DNA of 64,000 nt from an uncultured Clostridia bacterium (GTDB lineage Bacteria; Bacillota; Clostridia; TANB77; CAG-508), in the NCBI GenBank assembly GCA_934130085.1, contig CAKOXK010000002.1, positions 62,001 through 126,000 of the forward strand, read 5' to 3'. The position numbers and the translations under genes are program-made. The stretch's first letter is position 1. Each line of letters begins with the position of its first letter. Shown here in pieces: positions 1-8,641 of this stretch. The notes beneath the pieces are model-generated. The model was not told the DNA's origin, did not search any database, and saw nothing but the letters and a program-made list of their open reading frames with translations.

Positions 1-255
1 AACAGCTGCATTTTCATCAAATCTAACTACTGTTCCGTCAGCTCTTTGAATAGGCTTTTTAGTTCTAACAACTACTGCTTTAACTACTTGACCTTTTTTT
101 ACAACTCCACCTGGTGTTGCTGTTTTAACTGATGCAACTATTACGTCTCCTACCTTGGCATATTTTCTATAAGAACCACCAAGGCATCTGATACACATAA
201 TTTCTTTTGCTCCTGTGTTATCAGCTACTTTTAGTATAGTTTGTTGCTGTACCAT
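1..255 (-). CDS. rplN: 50S ribosomal protein L14, 3' part cut by window edge
   Basis: The minus-strand frame opens at ATG 253-255 with MVQQQTILKVADNTGAKEI, the usual L14 start. It runs off the window with 85 codons visible of about 122. L14 binds 23S rRNA and contacts L19 at the subunit interface. It follows rpsQ in the normal spc-operon order, and a GGAGG-type site precedes the ATG. Identity is clear; only the C-terminus is missing. Confidence 0.97.
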   Translation of the reverse strand, partial: MVQQQTILKVADNTGAKEIMCIRCLGGSYRKYAKVGDVIVASVKTATPGGVVKKGQVVKAVVVRTKKPIQRADGTVVRFDENAAV

Positions 256-292
256 AGTAAAATTCCTCCTTCTTTTTGGTTATATCTTTAAA

Positions 293-553
293 CTATTTTA
301 TAATTGCCTTTTCAGTTATTTCAACAACTCTCCATCTTTTATCTTTTGATAAAGGTCTTGTTTCCATAACTTTAACTGTATCACCAATTTGGCATTGATT
401 CTCACCGTCATGAGCCTTTAGTTTGTATGTTGACTTTTTGATTTTTCCATAAATTTTGTCCATTTTTCTTGTTTCAACTGCAACAACAACTGTTTTATCC
501 ATTTTGTTCGATACAACTTTGCCGATCATAGTTTTACGAAGATTTCTTTCCAT
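293..553 (-). CDS. rpsQ: 30S ribosomal protein S17
   Basis: An 86-residue protein with the S17 core: RKTMIGKVVSNKMDKTVVV near the start, then GDTVKVMETRPLSKDKRWRV. S17 is a primary 16S rRNA binder with an OB fold. Length is normal. It lies between rpmC and rplN, as in other Firmicutes spc operons, with an AGGAG-type site just upstream of the ATG. Confidence 0.97.
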   Translation of the reverse strand: MERNLRKTMIGKVVSNKMDKTVVVAVETRKMDKIYGKIKKSTYKLKAHDGENQCQIGDTVKVMETRPLSKDKRWRVVEITEKAIIK

Positions 554-607
554 TACTTAGGTATCTCCTTTCTTAAATTCTTAATAATTCTAACATTCAT
601 AGTTTAA

Positions 608-811
608 TTATTTTGCTTCTTCTTGAAGCTTTCTTTGTGTTAAAACTGTATTTATTCTTGCAATGTCTTTCTTTACTTCTTTGATTTTCATAGGATTATC
701 TAATCCATTTGTTGCTAAACTAAATCTTAGTTTAAATAACTCTTGTTTTAATTCTCCTAATTCTTTCTCTAAGTCAGGTGAAGACATTTCCTTAATCTTA
801 TTTATCTTCAT
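608..811 (-). CDS. rpmC: 50S ribosomal protein L29
   Basis: I chose the ATG at 811 (MKINKIKEMSS), because AGGTGGTGAT lies at the right distance upstream. An in-frame GTG four codons earlier has no site of its own. The product is 67 residues, normal for L29, with the helical LKQELFKLRFSLATN motif. L29 sits near the exit tunnel and helps dock trigger factor and SRP. The gene overlaps the end of rplP by 14 bases, which suggests translational coupling. Confidence 0.95.
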   Translation of the reverse strand: MKINKIKEMSSPDLEKELGELKQELFKLRFSLATNGLDNPMKIKEVKKDIARINTVLTQRKLQEEAK

Positions 812-1244
812 CTTTATCACCACCTATTTCAGTTTCTTCTTTTTTAATAAATTTTGACTTAACAGATAGTTTTGAACCAGCTAGTCTAAGAGCTTCTCTG
901 GCAACATCTTCTGATACGCCACCCATCTCAAACATAACTCTTCCTGGTTTTACATTGGCTACCCAATATTCAACATTACCCTTTCCTTTACCCATACGAG
1001 TTCCGATAGGTTTTGCTGTAACTGGTTTGTCAGGGAAGATTTTAATCCAAACTTTTCCGCCTCTTTTAATATATCTTGTCATAGCAACACGGGCTGCTTC
1101 TATTTGGTTTGATGTGATTTGACCAAGCTCTAATGCTTGTAAACCATATTGACCTTCATATACTTTATTTCCTCTTGTTGCCTTTCCTCTGTTTCTACCT
1201 TTTTGTTGTTTTCTAAACTTAGTCTTTTTTGGCATTAATGGCAT
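798..1244 (-). CDS. rplP: 50S ribosomal protein L16
   Basis: L16 organises the A-site region of the 50S subunit. The sequence shows PKKTKFRKQQKGRNRG at the N-terminus and the conserved GKGKGNVEYWVA segment. The ATG at 1244 has GGAGGA seven bases upstream. The start lies 26 bases inside rpsC. The last ten or so residues (ETEIGGDKDEDK) form a short acidic tail beyond the usual end. Confidence 0.96.
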   Translation of the reverse strand: MPLMPKKTKFRKQQKGRNRGKATRGNKVYEGQYGLQALELGQITSNQIEAARVAMTRYIKRGGKVWIKIFPDKPVTAKPIGTRMGKGKGNVEYWVANVKPGRVMFEMGGVSEDVAREALRLAGSKLSVKSKFIKKEETEIGGDKDEDK

Positions 1245-1908
1245 GATTATCTCCTCCTTCCATTACTTTTTGTTTTCTTTCTGGAAGAACTTCGCCTTTA
1301 TATATCCAAACTTTAACACCAACTTTTCCATAAGTTGTATTTGCTTCTGCAAATCCATAATCAATATCAGCTCTTAAAGTTTGAAGAGGAACTGTACCTT
1401 CTTTGTAGAATTCAGTTCTTGCCATATCAGCTCCGCCTAATCTACCAGAGCATGCTGCTTTAATACCTAAAGCTCCTGCTTTCATTGCTTTTTGCATACA
1501 TTGTTTCATTGCACGTCTGAATGAAATTCTTCTTTCTAGTTGTCCTGCAATATTTTCTGCAACTAGTTGAGCATTTGTATCAACATCTTTAACCTCAACT
1601 ATGTTTAGGTTAACTTGTTTGTTAATCATCTTCTCTAATTCTTGTTTTAAGCTTTCAGCTAAGTTTCCACCTTTTCCTATTACAAGGCCAGGTTTAGCTG
1701 TGTAAACATTTACTTTAACAAATTTAGATGTTCTTTCAATTTCAATTTTTGAAATACCACTAACATATAACTTTTTCTTTATATACTCACGAATTTTATG
1801 GTCTTCTACTACGTATTCTCCAAAATGTTTTTTATCAGCATACCATTTAGAATTCCAGTCGTTTATTACACCAACTCTAAATCCGCGTGGATCAATTTTT
1901 TGTCCCAT
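1219..1908 (-). CDS. rpsC: 30S ribosomal protein S3
   Basis: A 229-residue S3. It carries the N-terminal MGQKIDPRGFRVGV signature, the KH domain with GKGG at about residues 78-81, and the C-terminal RLGGADMARTE block. S3 lies at the mRNA entry channel and contributes to helicase activity. AAGGAGG precedes the ATG, six bases after the rplV stop. Confidence 0.97.
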   Translation of the reverse strand: MGQKIDPRGFRVGVINDWNSKWYADKKHFGEYVVEDHKIREYIKKKLYVSGISKIEIERTSKFVKVNVYTAKPGLVIGKGGNLAESLKQELEKMINKQVNLNIVEVKDVDTNAQLVAENIAGQLERRISFRRAMKQCMQKAMKAGALGIKAACSGRLGGADMARTEFYKEGTVPLQTLRADIDYGFAEANTTYGKVGVKVWIYKGEVLPERKQKVMEGGDNHAINAKKD

Positions 1909-1914
1909 CTTAGA

Positions 1915-2466
1915 TTAGTCCTCCTTTTCTTTTAATACGATTGTTGTGTTGCTTGTTCTTTTTCTAATTCTAACTGCTGAACCCTTTGCTGCTGGTCTAA
2001 TTCTCTTTAATGTAGGTCCTTGGTTTGAATAAATTTCAGCAATATATAATTTGCTGTGATTCATTTGATTGTTGTTTTCAGCATTTGCTATTGCAGATTT
2101 TAATAATTTTGTTAAAACATCTGCTCCAGCTTTTGGAGTAAATTGTAATATTGCCATTGCTTCATCAACATTTTTTCCTCTAATTAAATTTGCAACTATT
2201 GCTACTTTTCTACTTGATATTCTCTCATATTTAACAGTAGCTTTTGCAACTAATTCTTCTTTATTTTCTTTTTCAACTTTAACAGCTTTTTTTGTTTCTA
2301 CTGTTTTCTTTTCAACAGTTTTAGCTGTTTTAACTGAAGATTTTGCAGTTTCTGTTTTCTTTGCTGCAGTTTCTTTCTTTGTTGTTTGTGCTTTCTTTTC
2401 TGTAGCTTTTACATCTTTTTTAGTTTCTGTTTTAGCTATAGTCTTCTTTTCTTTCTCGTCTGCCAC
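1915..2466 (-). CDS. rplV: 50S ribosomal protein L22 with long basic/acidic N-terminal extension
   Basis: Residues from about 77 on (VKYERISSRKVAIVANLIRG) are a complete L22, the protein that lines the exit tunnel with its beta-hairpin loop. About 75 residues precede it, made almost only of Lys, Thr, Ala, Glu and Val. They include repeated KKTETK/KKTVETK units and are probably disordered. The start is supported by AAGGAGG just upstream of ATG 2466, so the extension should be translated. Typical bacterial L22 is about 110 residues; this one is 183. Confidence 0.95.
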   Translation of the reverse strand: MADEKEKKTIAKTETKKDVKATEKKAQTTKKETAAKKTETAKSSVKTAKTVEKKTVETKKAVKVEKENKEELVAKATVKYERISSRKVAIVANLIRGKNVDEAMAILQFTPKAGADVLTKLLKSAIANAENNNQMNHSKLYIAEIYSNQGPTLKRIRPAAKGSAVRIRKRTSNTTIVLKEKED

Positions 2467-2495
2467 AATAAAGTCCTCCTTTTCTCAAATTTCAA

Positions 2496-2777
2496 TTATT
2501 TCTTATCTGTTCCTGTTTTGCTTCCAGCATGACCTTTGAATGTTCTTGTTGGAGCAAATTCACCTAATTTATGTCCAATCATCTCTTCTGTAATATAAAT
2601 TGGAACATGTTTTCTTCCGTCATGAACAGCTATTGTATGGCCAACCATTTGTGGATATATTGTAGAAGCTCTTGACCATGTTTTGATAACTTCTTTAGTT
2701 CCACTTTCATTCATTGCATCAATTCTCTTTAATAACTTTGGCTCAATGAATGGCATTTTTTTGCTTGATCTTGACAT
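2496..2777 (-). CDS. rpsS: 30S ribosomal protein S19
   Basis: A 93-residue S19 starting MSRSSKKMPFIEPKLLKRI and containing the conserved TIYPQMVGHTIAVHDGRKHVP and GHKLGEFAPTRTF blocks. S19 works in the 30S head with S13. Order rplB-rpsS-rplV is standard. An AAAGGAG site precedes the start. Confidence 0.97.
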   Translation of the reverse strand: MSRSSKKMPFIEPKLLKRIDAMNESGTKEVIKTWSRASTIYPQMVGHTIAVHDGRKHVPIYITEEMIGHKLGEFAPTRTFKGHAGSKTGTDKK

Positions 2778-2794
2778 ATTTTTCTCCTTTCAAA

Positions 2795-3622
2795 TTACTT
2801 TCTACGTTTTGTAATTAATCTATTAGATTTTTTATGTTTTGCTCTTGTCTTGTATCCAAGTGCTGGTTTGCCCCAAGGTGTCATTGGACCTGCGTGTCCT
2901 ACTGGAGCCTTTCCTTCACCACCACCATGCGGGTGATCGTTAGGGTTCATAGCAGAACCTCTGACTTCTGGGCGTTTGCCTAAATGTCTTGTTTTTCCTG
3001 CTTTACCTAATTTAATATTTTCATGATCTTCATTTCCTACTACACCTATTGTAGCTTTGCAATTAGCTAAAACTAATCTCATTTCACCTGATGGTAATCT
3101 TAAATGAGCATATTTTCCTTCTTTAGCCATTAATTGAGCTGATTGACCTGCAACTCTAACAAGTTTTGCACCTTGCATTGGGTTGATTTCAATATTATGA
3201 ATTAATGTACCAACTGGAATATTCTCAATTTTCATGCAGTTACCTGGTTTAATATCTGCTTTATCAGCTGATATTACTTTATCATTAACCTTTAGTCCCT
3301 TTGGAGCTATGATATATGATAATGTACCATCTTCATATTTAATTAATGCTATGTTAGCTGATCTGTTTGGATCATATTCGATTCCAACAACTGTAGCTGG
3401 CATATCAACTTTGTTTCTTTTGAAATCAATTATTCTGTATTTTTGTCTGTTTCCGCCACCTTGATGTCTAACTGTAATTTTTCCATAAGAATTTCTTCCT
3501 GATTTTTGTTTCTTTACAGCTAATAATGACTTTTCTGGAGTTTTCTTTGTAATTTCTGAAAAATCAGAAACAGTCATGTTTCTAAGTGATGGAGTAATTG
3601 GTCTAAATTTCTTTGTTCCCAT
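2795..3622 (-). CDS. rplB: 50S ribosomal protein L2
   Basis: A 275-residue L2, full length. The C-terminal NPNDHPHGGGEGKAPVGHAG region holds the histidine important near the peptidyl transferase centre. AAGGAGA lies upstream of the ATG. A 97-base gap with no ORF separates it from rplW, wider than the other gaps in this operon apart from rpsJ-rplC. Confidence 0.97.
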   Translation of the reverse strand: MGTKKFRPITPSLRNMTVSDFSEITKKTPEKSLLAVKKQKSGRNSYGKITVRHQGGGNRQKYRIIDFKRNKVDMPATVVGIEYDPNRSANIALIKYEDGTLSYIIAPKGLKVNDKVISADKADIKPGNCMKIENIPVGTLIHNIEINPMQGAKLVRVAGQSAQLMAKEGKYAHLRLPSGEMRLVLANCKATIGVVGNEDHENIKLGKAGKTRHLGKRPEVRGSAMNPNDHPHGGGEGKAPVGHAGPMTPWGKPALGYKTRAKHKKSNRLITKRRK

Positions 3623-3719
3623 TTTAAAAATCTCCTTCTTTATAATAAGTGATAAATTTTCCTGTTCACTTTACAGATATTTTTTATTATCCGAGTTCTT
3701 TCTCGATAAATTCTAAATT

Positions 3720-4060
3720 CTATTGAATTCCTTCAATTGAATCTTTGTATTTCTTTGAAACTTTTGTTTCTTTTCCACCTTTAGCTAGGTATTTTTGATC
3801 AGCTGGGTTTCTATCTATTGTAACAATTGCTTTTTTCCAATCTGATGTTTTTCCAATGTTTCTTCCAACTCTCTTTTCTTTTCCTTTTACGCTAATTGTG
3901 TTTACATTTAAAACTTTTACATCAAATAGCTTTTCGCAAGCTCTTTTGATATCTACCTTTGTAGCTTTTTTATTAACTTTAAAGGTATACTTTCCTAATT
4001 GTACTTGATCATTACTCTTCTCTGTAACAATAGGTTTGATAATTACTTCTTCTGGTAACA

Positions 4061-4061
<1 letters not shown>
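3720..4061 (-). CDS. rplW: 50S ribosomal protein L23
   Basis: L23 forms the exit-tunnel docking site for trigger factor and SRP. The sequence shows IIKPIVTEKSNDQ near the start and KKAIVTIDRNP in the second half. At 113 residues it carries a lysine-rich tail of roughly 15 residues beyond the usual end. Its ATG overlaps the rplD stop (TAATG), so translation is probably coupled. Confidence 0.95.
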
Positions 4062-4684
<623 letters not shown>

Positions 4685-4701
4685 CCGTTTTTCCTCCTTC
4701 C

Positions 4702-5331
4702 TTATGCTTTTACGCTTGATTTAATTTTTAATATTGATTTCTTAGCACCAGGAACACTGCCTTTAACTAAGATTACATTTTTATCTAAATCAACTTTTAC
4801 TACTTCAAGATTTTGGATTGTAACTGTTTCAACACCCATGTGTCCTGGTAAGTTCTTTCCTTTGAATACTCTACCTGGTGTTGATGTTGGTCCCATTGAA
4901 CCTGGTCTTCTGTGATACATTGAACCATGTCCCATAGGTCCTCTTGATTGACCATGACGTTTAATAACACCTTGGAATCCTTTACCTTTTGAAGTACCTT
5001 GAATATCTACTTTATCTCCAGCTTGGAAAACGTCAGCCTTTAATTCATCACCAACTTTTATTCCTTCAACTGAATCTAATCTAAACTCTCTTAAATATTT
5101 CTTAGGTTGTAGTTTAGCTTTTGTAAATTTACCTAACTCTGGTTTTGTTAATTTGCTTTCTTTAACATCTTGAAAGCCTAATTGAACAGCTGTGTAACCA
5201 TCTTGATCAGCAGTCTTAACTTGTGTAACTGTGCATGGTCCAACTTCAATTGCTGTTACTGGGATAACTCTTCCCTTTTCGTCGAAAATCTGTGTCATAC
5301 CGATTTTCTTTCCGATTAATGCTTTGTTCAT
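4702..5331 (-). CDS. rplC: 50S ribosomal protein L3
   Basis: A 209-residue L3 starting MNKALIGKKIGMTQIFDEKG with the FQGVIKRHGQSRGPMGHGS loop that reaches toward the peptidyl transferase centre. AGGAGGAAAA sits directly before the ATG. It is separated from rpsJ by 214 bases, unusually far for this operon, with a hairpin just upstream. Confidence 0.97.
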   Translation of the reverse strand: MNKALIGKKIGMTQIFDEKGRVIPVTAIEVGPCTVTQVKTADQDGYTAVQLGFQDVKESKLTKPELGKFTKAKLQPKKYLREFRLDSVEGIKVGDELKADVFQAGDKVDIQGTSKGKGFQGVIKRHGQSRGPMGHGSMYHRRPGSMGPTSTPGRVFKGKNLPGHMGVETVTIQNLEVVKVDLDKNVILVKGSVPGAKKSILKIKSSVKA

Positions 5332-5345
5332 TTTTCCTCCTATTG

Positions 5346-5383
5346 GCTAACCTTTTTATTTCTATATATGTAGATAAGTTAGC
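5346..5383 (-). promoter_or_regulatory. hairpin directly upstream of rplC
   Basis: GCTAAC at 5346-5351 pairs with GTTAGC at 5378-5383, with a smaller inner TCTA/TAGA stem. On the transcript the structure ends a few bases before the rplC ribosome binding site, in the 214-base rpsJ-rplC gap. It could be a regulatory leader or a processing site. Only the inverted repeat is seen; a role is inferred. Confidence 0.4.
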
Positions 5384-5545
5384 TTGGCTTTTTTAGAATT
5401 ACATCATAAACTCTTATATTAACTTATATTGATTTTTTGATTTTCTTAGTTTTGTTTTATTTTACAATATTTTGCTTGAATATAATTCTAAAGATATTTG
5501 CAATCTGCATTCTGCATTTAAATTAAATTTAATTTGCAAACATTA

Positions 5546-5896
5546 TTATAATTTGATTTCTATATCAACACCTGCTGGTAATTCAATTTTCATTAAACTA
5601 TCAACTGTTTTTTGAGTTGGATATAAAATATCAATAACTCTTTTATGAGTTCTAAGCTCAAATTGTTCTCTTGAATCTTTGTGCTTGTGTGGAGAACGTA
5701 AGATTGTTACAATTTCCTTCTCAGTTGGAAGTGGAATAGGTCCTGAAACTTTAGCTCCTGTTCTTTTAGCAGTATCTACTATCTTCTCAGCAGACTGTTC
5801 TAAAACTACATGATCATAAGCCTTAAGTCTTATTCTGATCTTCTCACTTTTTGCAGTTGTTGCAACTTTGTTTTCAGCATTCTTTTTTGTTGCCAT
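5546..5896 (-). CDS. rpsJ: 30S ribosomal protein S10
   Basis: S10 (also transcription factor NusE). The core starts at KIRIRLKAYDHVVLEQSAEKI and includes GPIPLPTEKEIVTILRSPHKHK. A short Lys/Ala-rich extension of about 17 residues (MATKKNAENKVATTAKSE) precedes it. A strong GGAGGG site lies upstream of ATG 5896. It is the first gene of the operon after its promoter and leader. Confidence 0.96.
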   Translation of the reverse strand: MATKKNAENKVATTAKSEKIRIRLKAYDHVVLEQSAEKIVDTAKRTGAKVSGPIPLPTEKEIVTILRSPHKHKDSREQFELRTHKRVIDILYPTQKTVDSLMKIELPAGVDIEIKL

Positions 5897-6137
5897 TTGT
5901 TTTCCCTCCTTAAAAATTTTGTTTTTCGGGGTCGGAAGTTATAAACGCACCCTGGTGTTTCATTTATTACCATTAAAAAAGCCAAGAAATTGCATGATAA
6001 TCCTTGGGCATAAGTGCTATAATATTTATAAAACTTGCCGCCTGGTCTAAGCCATGACATACTCCATAGAAGTTCCCTCCATCACCTAAATAAAGGTGTG
6101 TAGCCACATTCTACTTCAACGCATTTTGTCAACATGC
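5897..6137 (-). promoter_or_regulatory. S10-operon 5' leader, about 240 nt
   Basis: This is the untranslated stretch between the promoter at 6144-6172 and rpsJ. It contains small inverted repeats, such as CACCT/AGGTG near 6086-6102, and a GGGT/ACCC pair close to the rpsJ site. I recognise no described ribosomal-protein leader. A frame here reading MSWLRPGGKFYKYY runs into rpsJ out of frame and is probably not a gene. Confidence 0.45.
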
Positions 6138-6143
6138 TATTTT

Positions 6144-6172
6144 ATTATATAGCCAATAAAAGCAAAAGTCAA
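6144..6172 (-). promoter_or_regulatory. sigma-A promoter of the S10 operon
   Basis: On the minus strand, -35 TTGACT (6167-6172) and -10 TATAAT (6144-6149) are separated by exactly 17 bases. This is the best sigma-A match in the region and points at rpsJ. Confidence 0.85.
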
Positions 6173-6232
6173 GTAAAATACCGAAAAATGTATTTTTTCT
6201 TTCAAAAGTTACGTTTTGATTTTCTTGTTTCT

Positions 6233-7489
6233 TTACTCTGCTTCATCATCTTCTCTGTTAACTATATTAGGTCCAACTATTTTTTCAATTCTTGCTTTTT
6301 CTGTTACCGCTAAGTCATACATCTTTTTGCTCCATGTTGTTTCTTGGTTTTCATAGGATTCTATTATTCCATTTAAATCAAGTAACTCATATCTGTCTTT
6401 TGCATTTGTTCCATTATCATAATCATATACAGGCGCATATTTTGCATGGTCTATTGATATTCTGTTATTTTTTCCATCTTTTCTTATTTTTATATTTAAT
6501 ATTAAAGTATTTCTTGTATTAGGAAATGTCTGTGCTGAGAAAAAGTTTCCCATTGAGTAAATAACTACTCCCTCTTTTTTGCTGCCATCATCCATTGTTA
6601 CTTCTTTCATTTGTAGTGGCTGAAGAACATGTGGATGACAACCAAGAATAACATTTACATCGTTTTTTATTAAAAATTCTGCCAAATCTTCTTGTTCGCT
6701 GTTTTGTTTAGTTTGATATTCAACTCCCCAGTGCATGCTCACGCAAATTGCCTCTGCTCCTTCATTCTTTGCTTGATCTATTTTATTTTTTATAAAATCT
6801 TTATCTATTAAATTAACACAGTATTCTTTGCCTGCTGGTCTTGGTATTCCATTTGTTCCATACGTAAATGCCAAAAATGCAGTCTTAATTCCATTTAAGT
6901 CCTTAAATAAAATTTTATCTTGTTCTTCTGGACTTCTTGCTGATCCTGTATGTTCTAGGCCTGCTTCATCTAAGTAATTTAATGATGATACTAAACCAGA
7001 ATATCCTATATCAAGAGAATGATTATTTGCAGTTGTCATTATGTCTAGGCCGAGTTCCTTTAAATCAACTGCTAAATGCTCTGGCGTATTAAATGTAGGA
7101 TAACCAGAGTATGGATGTGATGGGCCTGCTAATGTAGCCTCTAAATTTCCTACCGCAACAGTTTTATTTTCAAAATATTTTGCTACATCTTTAAATAATG
7201 GTGAAAAATCATAAATTCCTGTCTCAATATCATAAGCATCTTTAAACACCTGACTGTGACACAATGTATCTCCGATTGCAACAATTGTTGCCGTTTTGTC
7301 TTCTGGTATAACTTCTTGCGCATTGCTAGAATTATTATTTTGGCTTATTTGATTTTGATTGCTCAATCGTTGATTTCCATTATTAATTCCTAATATAACA
7401 ACCGTTATTATTGCAATTAGTGTAAGAAATATAAACAATGCTTGTACATTAAAGCTTTTATTATACCTTCTTGTTCTTTTTGCTCCCAT
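6233..7489 (-). CDS. CapA-family metallophosphatase-like membrane protein
   Basis: About 418 residues. A single membrane helix at roughly residues 15-36 is followed by an Asn/Gln-rich linker and an extracytoplasmic CapA/PgsA-type domain. Motifs in order: IVAIGDTLCHSQ (about 70-81), VGNLEATLAGP, TTANNHSLDIG, VSMHWGVEYQ, LGCHPHVLQP and YSMGNFF. These fit the calcineurin-like metal site of CapA proteins. I chose the ATG at 7489 because GGGGAGGTAAT lies directly before it; the frame stays open eight codons further. No other capsule or poly-glutamate genes are nearby, so the substrate is unknown. Confidence 0.85.
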   Translation of the reverse strand: MGAKRTRRYNKSFNVQALFIFLTLIAIITVVILGINNGNQRLSNQNQISQNNNSSNAQEVIPEDKTATIVAIGDTLCHSQVFKDAYDIETGIYDFSPLFKDVAKYFENKTVAVGNLEATLAGPSHPYSGYPTFNTPEHLAVDLKELGLDIMTTANNHSLDIGYSGLVSSLNYLDEAGLEHTGSARSPEEQDKILFKDLNGIKTAFLAFTYGTNGIPRPAGKEYCVNLIDKDFIKNKIDQAKNEGAEAICVSMHWGVEYQTKQNSEQEDLAEFLIKNDVNVILGCHPHVLQPLQMKEVTMDDGSKKEGVVIYSMGNFFSAQTFPNTRNTLILNIKIRKDGKNNRISIDHAKYAPVYDYDNGTNAKDRYELLDLNGIIESYENQETTWSKKMYDLAVTEKARIEKIVGPNIVNREDDEAE

Positions 7490-7526
7490 ATTACCTCCCC
7501 ATAAATCTCTCATAAATTATATAAAA

Positions 7527-7555
7527 ATATTATCATTAATTAAAGTATTTGTAAA
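7527..7555 (-). promoter_or_regulatory. candidate sigma-A promoter of the CapA-like gene
   Basis: Minus strand: -35 TTTACA (7550-7555), 17-base spacer, -10 TAATAT (7527-7532), about 35 bases upstream of the chosen start. Confidence 0.6.
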
Positions 7556-7782
7556 TATCTCTTTTATATGAATATTTTTATCTTTTTTTAACATAATAAT
7601 CTTATATTTTAAGGAATTATTGCTCATCAAAGCTTCACATTTTTTATATGAATTTCACATAAAAAATTTTTCCATATAAATTATGATTGAAATTTTGTAT
7701 TTAAGTATAAAATTTTACTCCTAGAATTGCATACTCATAAATTTTTTACTTGTTTTTTATTTTATTTTGAAAGGATTTTATT

Positions 7783-8337
7783 ATGAAAGCAACTGGTGTT
7801 GTTAGAAGAATAGATGATTTAGGAAGAATTGTTATTCCAAAAGAAATTAGAAAAACTCTTAGAATAAAAGAGGGAACTCCTCTAGAAATTTTTACTGAAA
7901 AAGAAGGAAATATTGTACTAAAAAAATATTCTCCAATTGGTGAACTATCGAGTTTTTCAACAGAATATGCTGATTGTATTTCAGTTGTTACCAATTATAT
8001 AACTGTGATTACTGATAAGGATTGTGTAATTGCGGTTTCCGGAACTCATAAAAAAAATTTACTAGAAGAACCAATTAGCGAAGATATCGAGCAAATAATA
8101 GATAAACGTGAAACCTTTGTAAGTACTGAAAAAAAAGATATTAGTATTACAAGAAAAAATTACCCTGATGTATCAAAAAATTTAGCAGGTTCAAAAATTG
8201 TTGTTCCGATAATTTCCGAAAGCGAAGTAATAGGCGCTATTATATTAATCAAAAAAGGCTCATTTGATGTTCAAAACTCTGAAACTGAAATTGCTAAAGT
8301 AGCAGCAATGTTTTTAGGGTCACATTTAGAAATTTAG
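7783..8337 (+). CDS. spoVT: stage V sporulation protein T, AbrB-type regulator
   Basis: A 184-residue protein. Residues 1-46 form a swapped-hairpin AbrB DNA-binding domain (MKATGVVRRIDDLGRIVIPKE). Residues of about 55-180 form a GAF-like sensor domain (IVVPIISESEVIGAIILIKKG). The length and the two-domain plan match SpoVT, a forespore regulator of sigma-G-dependent genes in Bacillus. It is transcribed divergently from the CapA-like gene, and GAAAGGA precedes the ATG. Confidence 0.9.
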   Translation: MKATGVVRRIDDLGRIVIPKEIRKTLRIKEGTPLEIFTEKEGNIVLKKYSPIGELSSFSTEYADCISVVTNYITVITDKDCVIAVSGTHKKNLLEEPISEDIEQIIDKRETFVSTEKKDISITRKNYPDVSKNLAGSKIVVPIISESEVIGAIILIKKGSFDVQNSETEIAKVAAMFLGSHLEI

Positions 8338-8363
8338 ATGTATAATAAAATAGCTATAAATAG

Positions 8364-8502
8364 AAGATTTAATATCATACTATTTAAAATGCCGCGTTAG
8401 CGATTAAGCGAAGCGCGAATGTTTCTTTCTTCCGAAAGTTCTTTTCGACTAGCGAAGAAAGAAACGAACAAGGCATTGAAAAATAACATGATATTAAATC
8501 TT
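8364..8502. repeat. dispersed palindromic repeat, copy A
   Basis: A 139-bp imperfect palindrome with 15-bp perfect terminal arms, AAGATTTAATATCAT at 8364-8378 and its complement at 8488-8502. The core (GCCGCGTTAGCGATTAAGCG and onward) matches copies C and D in reverse complement. It fills most of the spoVT-KAP gap, which holds no gene. Confidence 0.85.
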
Positions 8503-8550
8503 TTAAGTTACCTCCGATTTTAAATAACATCTCTTTTCATTTGTAATGTA

Positions 8551-8597
8551 AAAAGCCTTTCCTTGTTATACTTTTAAGTATTGTAAGAAAGGCTTTC
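8551..8597 (-). terminator. terminator of the KAP NTPase gene
   Basis: AAAGCCTTTC (8552-8561) pairs with GAAAGGCTTT (8587-8596), and an inner ATACTT/AAGTAT pair lies between. On the minus transcript the stem runs into CTTTTTAC. It could also act on plus-strand transcripts from spoVT, though the T-run is weaker on that side. Confidence 0.7.
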
Positions 8598-8641
8598 TCA
8601 TGTTTTGTATTTTATATTTTATTTCTAGATAAGTTATATCT

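Noticed and set aside
5830..6060. 76-codon frame MSWLRPGGKFYKYY in the S10 leader
   Set aside because: It runs out of frame into rpsJ, lacks a good ribosome binding site and matches no family I know; best treated as leader RNA.
7690..7782. Sigma-G promoter upstream of spoVT
   Set aside because: GTATA and CATACT are present but 20 bases apart, too far for a confident call.
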